Shown: positions 63,201 through 64,000 of the stretch, in pieces
Position numbering within the stretch: position 1 is the first letter of the stretch
Layout of the letters: each line of letters opens with the position of its first letter
DNA from: G016756615 sp050958605
Lineage (GTDB): Bacteria > Pseudomonadota > Alphaproteobacteria > Rhizobiales > Rhizobiaceae
Assembly (NCBI RefSeq): GCF_050958605.1
Contig: NZ_JBJHDO010000010.1
Location: 1-64,000 of the forward strand
DNA length: 64,000 nt
Direction: 5' to 3'
Notes under the pieces: model-generated
Databases searched by the model: none
What the model was told of the DNA's origin: nothing
What the model saw: the letters and a program-made list of their open reading frames with translations, nothing else
Made by a program: the position numbers and the translations under genes

Positions 63201-64000
63201 TGCCCAACAGCGGCAACGACACCAGCTTCTCGACCCGCACTTTCACCCGTACGGACGTGCCGGACGGGTGGGCAGGCAACGACGTCTTCGGCTTCACGGT
63301 CGCTGGACTGTCGAGCGATCCACGTCTCAATCCGACGGGCGGCGTGATCGTGCCGGGCGCTCAGCAGGGCCACACCGTCAAGATATTCCAGGCGCTGGAC
63401 GAGGATGGGAACATCATCCCCAACGTGTTCCTGGGGATCATGGACTACACGGGCATCAACTATGACTATAACGACAACATCTTCGTCATAGAGGGCGTCG
63501 AACCCGTCGGCTTCGGGCAGGACCTGCGCATTGCCGGTCTCGACGACGCGGCGGCGGACGAGCGTCTGGTGTTCACCAACATCGACAATCCCGCCAATGC
63601 GCAGCAGGCCTTCCGCAACGAGGCCGTCCTGACCATCGCCAATGACGGTTTCGCGCCGCTCAACATCAGCTCGATCGTTCTCGGCGACACCGCGAATTTC
63701 GAGATCGTCGGCGCTATTCCGTCGACGATCGCGGCCGGCAGCAGCGCGCAGATCACCGTGCGCTACATCGGCACGCATGCGGGCACGACGGCCGGTGCCG
63801 ACCTGCACACGACCACGCTCACCATCAATTCGGACGACTACGCCGAAGGCGTGAAGGTCATCCAGCTCGCCGGCCTCGCGCAGGAATTTTCCGAGAACAA
63901 TTCCGAGCCGACCGTGGCACAGATCGTCGAAGCCTTCGGCTACGGTACGGACATGGCTCAGGGCGAGCTCGCCGGAGGCGGCGTGGTCGAGACGATCGGC
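51281..64000 (+). CDS. Giant multidomain secreted protein, 3' end outside the window
   Basis: 4240 codons without a stop from ATG 51281 (GAAGGGGCGGT upstream) to the edge. There is no N-terminal signal peptide, as expected for type I secretion. Approximate modules: CBM-like 20-130; Pro/Ser/Thr-rich linker 130-360; CBM-like 364-480 and 484-655; cadherin-like and putative-Ig 665-850; CBM6/35-like 855-1010; two cadherins to 1214; further Ig-like to 1570; CBM-like 1580-1727; CBM6/35-like 1927-2087; Ig-like; CBM-like 2197-2357; malectin-like 2367-2565; Ig-like; sorbosone-dehydrogenase-like propeller 2707-3185; three more CBM-like to 3727; ASPM/HYDIN-like repeats from 3730 and again near 4107. Many DxDGD turns suggest calcium. 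It is probably a surface or matrix adhesin or glycan-active protein. Confidence 0.88.
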   Translation, partial: MMELDSFSGVGGSADDQPTTVVDLVQSAGMGSRGLQRSSEFTVSIPEAGQHDLVIKFANGWKQERTAILEIAGLGASELKFPSTGSWSSWETKLFTVDLPAGEVVLSIVNVNEAGPDIADVHLNTRSALSRGLAIGDDAITAMSTAGIAALALALKMDEVHSKQEPEPDANESRAVSEELSSPETDQDAPRYVQNQNATSTSAEGLSEDPNLYPGSSSPIVARTATNSPDSSSMAFARMANPEIPDLDFAPRSGMQRGFGAPSEDGGFQPMQLGSDAGTDGTSDGTQTPPNMIAPEGPGGIDPDTNAPAVDGANAGFQPMRLEAELATRGNSGGTQTTTPNIITAGNPGNTATDNANADAASGDAYVDFAGVGSNFNSGSGEYIEWTFEVPEAGVYDLAFGYAFNSSATADRPMNLKVNGQLWDRLFEMPATASNTTYSEALTRVTLQEGVNTVRLTATGFSGANLDYLDVRPADPGRIVIQAESLLPAATPNVGTTVNRPITLPYLESNSASEQFRAGAEGDSYLDWGSAANLVTIPVTAAVAGTYEIVITYANGAAAARNLQLLASDDQLLGTFNFSPTAALPAYFDDYLDIPANLRPTDGSDAGTVPDPTGWESWRKEKLSVNVHLEAGANLFKLSGTNGPNIDKIEFVLVDADNNAPEAEAFMMAATEDTTIVIDVADHIGDIDGDALTVLAEVPLSQGTVSVSGTVITFIPAAHFNGEATISYTVRDPSGLASTANITVTVAAVNDAPAIAGVLEDATVSAEGGSIDLSVLTKADADGDATTFGIRLAGGGALPAGITVSGAAILVDSSVAAGEYEIEVFASDGALESSPISFTLTKPEAGPEPEPFDAIVLQAEDGVLTVLDSDSNTNDTVVRDPSNPEAGNLNLPNNLRPGFTGTGYLDFGDTPGDKVTLSFTVPAGTYDIHIRYASNTARPLAFSLDGASAVNLPFASTDPDGAGPQEGFNNWLIQKTTVTVAAGNHTISLAIPAGANTGPNLDAIAITAPGEVPSFFVPVFTGPATASFAENGVGAVLDIEATDGDGAALTYALSGNGADDALFDIDPVTGILTFKASPDFETGGDNAYSVEVTATDGVSRVMQTVTITVTDVNEAPTSVTVDGMLTLAEDAAAGTVVGSVSGVDPDAGDTLTFTVDDPRFTVNASGEIVVAEGAQFDFETEPGISLTVTATDGSGLTKTHDVTLGVTNVDEQVGPLNVTFSPAGLTSYSPQDVGTGASISDEGGTLNLNGNLWKRAALGQDYTITADTKLVFTYTIGQFLPEIVAIGFDDDNSPFESTDRSVYQIAGTETQPAFVDLRGGASGAPGTTATIVIDLSAHAGKTISSLVFIADDDSPGNGIGSASFSNVQLTETPTEVENVAPDIVGGGIADLMVDERSSVEIDLPFVDANGDELTYTFAVTDSLGNPVSGFEALSVEGGVLAGQINAAPSDVPYVVTITADDGKGGTTSLSFDLTVQNVNEAPVIDAGVAFEPYFGKIGTEIPGIDLNLFKDAFSDPDGDALTFTVEGLPAGLQLNSEGVIVGTPTEAGTGSFKVVATDPEGLRTELVIQLEIEGAGVGDITVIEAEHFTGLSSATNFYLAATAGASGNQIIRTDANEAGAISTNLAQNGLTEGWYEVSVTVYDETDGTAHFSLQIGDTLLADNVSFSEGTFDNSLPRGNAGQAGNLKTITFTTPVFVDATTIALLTGQADAGENLRIDKLSFTRVAAPELPPSAVALSPAAIDENVVAGVIGTLSANDPDGDESALVYTTTDARFTIVGNELRLADGVSLDHEAGETVTVAITATDAQGLSTTTDIQVTVGDVNEAPVLAPGAAIEDVTLTQGVSQTIDLATALGATDPDAGDAVTYQASLVGGGQLPAGISLIGSSLQIGDTVAPGTYEIEIFASDGDLDSESVSFTVTVGEEGEPEPFLLTIQAETGALTVLDTDANTNDTTIRDPSNPETGNNPQLVDGLRPGFTGSGYVDFGDTVGDKATYTFDVPAAGTYTVNVRYASNGARPLDLSVNGGAVQQLPFVETGTSVAGPDEGFNNWGIQTFTVVLQAGTNTLSLAIPAGFTSGPNLDSLEIVGGGVAPDTSADADEQPLFLSGPDGPLSGAAKDSINFQLAGIDSDIVKVELSFDGGATRVEVFPDADGDFTVDGTALNAGDYVVTAFVTDGAGNVASKTMDITVAGSAEPFSVTIEGETFSATDSEATPDTVARTPANPEPQATPTNSGPGLTFDASGLRPGYEGTGYMDMGNDIGDKASFTIDAPEAGTYQLTIRYANGGTTDRPMTLTVGSTTQTIAFASTAPVGATTDVAWSTWGEFTIDIELAAGTNTISFTNTIANGPNIDNVTVSRDGIDPVDPREQIRFEEVVKINFQPPASQSTQGLPAGYQTPDGYLADVGLGYGERGNGFSYGWVTEESVADGTANGTIAAAQPANAHWYKNTVSGASDLQKTYAHFEYPGGGVSRAWELGLEDGTYQVTLSIGDTAGAFDSLYAINVEGQKFMPNWVPANEPTDNTNGGGFRSTLVTGIVTVTDGRLTIDSIGGTNTEIQYLEVEKIEDLTPGDGRTADQDYSYFVAPVADTLEGQVSIALGPNGELPVGIDPTAMFVIGVTVQADGNRGPNIAHTENIKLVETLTGIEVEIDVQISGGADSLTIRPLQPLKENTSYTLKVQDVMDLGSITDPDAPLRQMQDLTTTFVTGEAPEDVAREVAFTTDVLLNGFADGAGGYTSIEFGPDGKLYVATITGEIHRWNVNPDGTIDKNSQETVALDYLDAGGGERRGIVGFVFDPNDPNTIWITDNAPIPREQKAFDTPEFSGRVSKITLGAGGSLEDATAETYIRGLPRSGADHLSNSLEFRRNPDFGEPGEPEYLLYMSQGSNSAAGAPDGAWGNRPERLLNAAILEIDPTREPPAGGFNVQTEPISTPTTQNPASAFNEDGTYPGFYNPYGEDAVLKIYATGVRNAYDLVWHSNGHLYVPTNGTASGGKTPNDPTQPGLDTVIANSPKQYDYFFNIDEGGYYGHPNVLRDEYILNGGNPTSGLDPNEVVGGNDGNPGTDGYQVGVDPDPDYDLDGVYNLGYNRSPNGAIEYTGNAFGSNLKGAILFAQFSTGDNVRMIRVDANGNIIGDDVLRRPDGSVINNYIDPLDIIQNPVTGQLYLMTLNRGTGASQLILLTPAPGGVTEDVTANEGGDLALVAFDVSDPAAAVFQINGLDDDITAIRVRFNNGPETTVTLDAQNRFTIDISNLTGPVTATIRVTDDDLNEATTSATFTPGEEPEEYVTLVTIQAEDKTPGDGTAVTVPTGSAAQIQIRDAGNLETGTGPGYVNGLRPGAVGLDGNTDNTDGTPGGYADFGSTNADYLTFTFDVPSGSAGSAILRFRYANGATTDRPLQLEVNGTIVNVQSFLPTSPGATVDGWTVWATVEIPVSLVAGQNTVTLRSVNATGPNIDQLEVLVPNESDPGTPNDGEAVIDGVTYVLYEAENAASTGEPAIVSEDRNQSGDFVDFIGPDSETLTWTVEVSEAGVYGIDILYALASTKAARPMGLSVNGNPVETLPFVPNSSAAEDVWGPQSATLQLNAGVNTITITAPGGVAPNIDLLRITKEPLSPFEPDYVEIDGSGRIELEAQDGSAHIVNGSTVEFYFTVGTDGVYKIDAAANANAANGQGLTWFLNGVEVDESDFPGVGLAGEESVYLTLEAGTQYQIKIVSDAPGAAGIDYLDVSPAAGNANADIAVQSLDPAYLDDRLHFSFLENPSAVDPDAPPRDFKDSGTVRISNTGTEPLTFTETELSGPFVLANPAIFDGLTLAPGQSIDVTVLFNRAAYTPPTSNVDATSTIFTGELTLVTNDADSPVMTVDLAGFWQARDEGGHEPNVNEIWRIFGFGNVIENLTTRGGGENSALSTNDVFAKTDPTEVLSPYWRIADGHTSAKMTQLAAFHGTGGATMGIHNPGNKGQGVTFWNHEGTDNQRLLPNSGNDTSFSTRTFTRTDVPDGWAGNDVFGFTVAGLSSDPRLNPTGGVIVPGAQQGHTVKIFQALDEDGNIIPNVFLGIMDYTGINYDYNDNIFVIEGVEPVGFGQDLRIAGLDDAAADERLVFTNIDNPANAQQAFRNEAVLTIANDGFAPLNISSIVLGDTANFEIVGAIPSTIAAGSSAQITVRYIGTHAGTTAGADLHTTTLTINSDDYAEGVKVIQLAGLAQEFSENNSEPTVAQIVEAFGYGTDMAQGELAGGGVVETIG

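Noticed and set aside
1..64000. CRISPR arrays, tRNA or rRNA genes, prophage or integrative-element att sites
   Set aside because: No regularly spaced direct repeats, cloverleaf-like segments, phage structural genes or integrases were recognised by eye.

Overview
The window is GC-rich, densely coded DNA of a Rhizobiales type alphaproteobacterium. Gene content (Tat-exported spermidine/putrescine-type ABC binding proteins, a GlxA-type regulator, an antifreeze-like small protein, DUF6894) and the intergenic palindrome families built on TGTCCGGCAGGACA and on GCATGTCGCCCAAA suggest Mesorhizobium or a near relative in Phyllobacteriaceae. This assignment is inferred from pattern recognition, not from a search. 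No rRNA, tRNA, CRISPR array or prophage was seen.

Layout. 1-1.35 kb: a complete IS481-family element inserted, with a GGCA duplication, into a copy of the TGTCCGGCAGGACA palindrome. 1.4-26.4 kb: ordinary chromosomal accessory genes with a redox and small-molecule flavour: an FMN reductase/luciferase-like monooxygenase pair, FAD monooxygenase, L,D-transpeptidase, PhyH-like dioxygenase, a catalytically dead HtrA relative, an outer-membrane barrel, cupin, methyltransferase, GrdB-like protein, ArsC, an ArsR-type regulator with an SRPBCC partner, a Pcm-erythromycin esterase fusion, GST-like protein, dihydrofolate reductase, Crp/Fnr regulator, AI-2E family exporter and peroxiredoxin. An ECF41 sigma factor is divergent from an SDR gene, and both carry a matching ECF41-type promoter.

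26.4-31.95 kb: a three-gene operon behind an AT-rich leader: animal-type heme peroxidase, a trypsin-like protease fused to an endonuclease/exonuclease/phosphatase domain, and an SGNH hydrolase. It is closed on its right by a 200-bp inverted-repeat element and is the best candidate here for an undescribed system. 32-36.2 kb: a DJ-1/FAD monooxygenase operon divergent from a GlxA/AraC regulator, then a LuxR protein with a degenerate receiver. 36.2-36.8 kb: palindromic repeats, including a MITE-like unit with perfect 40-bp arms.

36.8-47.7 kb: one long minus-strand run led by an IclR regulator: two coupled unrecognised genes, an atypical M19 dipeptidase-family protein, a PotD-PotB-PotC-PotA type ABC transporter, RidA, a second paralogous binding protein and a class V aminotransferase. 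Together they read as uptake and catabolism of a nitrogen-containing compound, with hairpins between cistrons. 48.3-50.8 kb: a solitary ThDP enzyme and a RES/Xre toxin-antitoxin pair with a clear operator-promoter. 51.28 kb to the edge: the first 4240 codons of a giant secreted protein made of carbohydrate-binding-like, cadherin/Ig-like, malectin-like, sorbosone-dehydrogenase-like propeller and ASPM/HYDIN-like modules. Its C-terminus lies outside the window.
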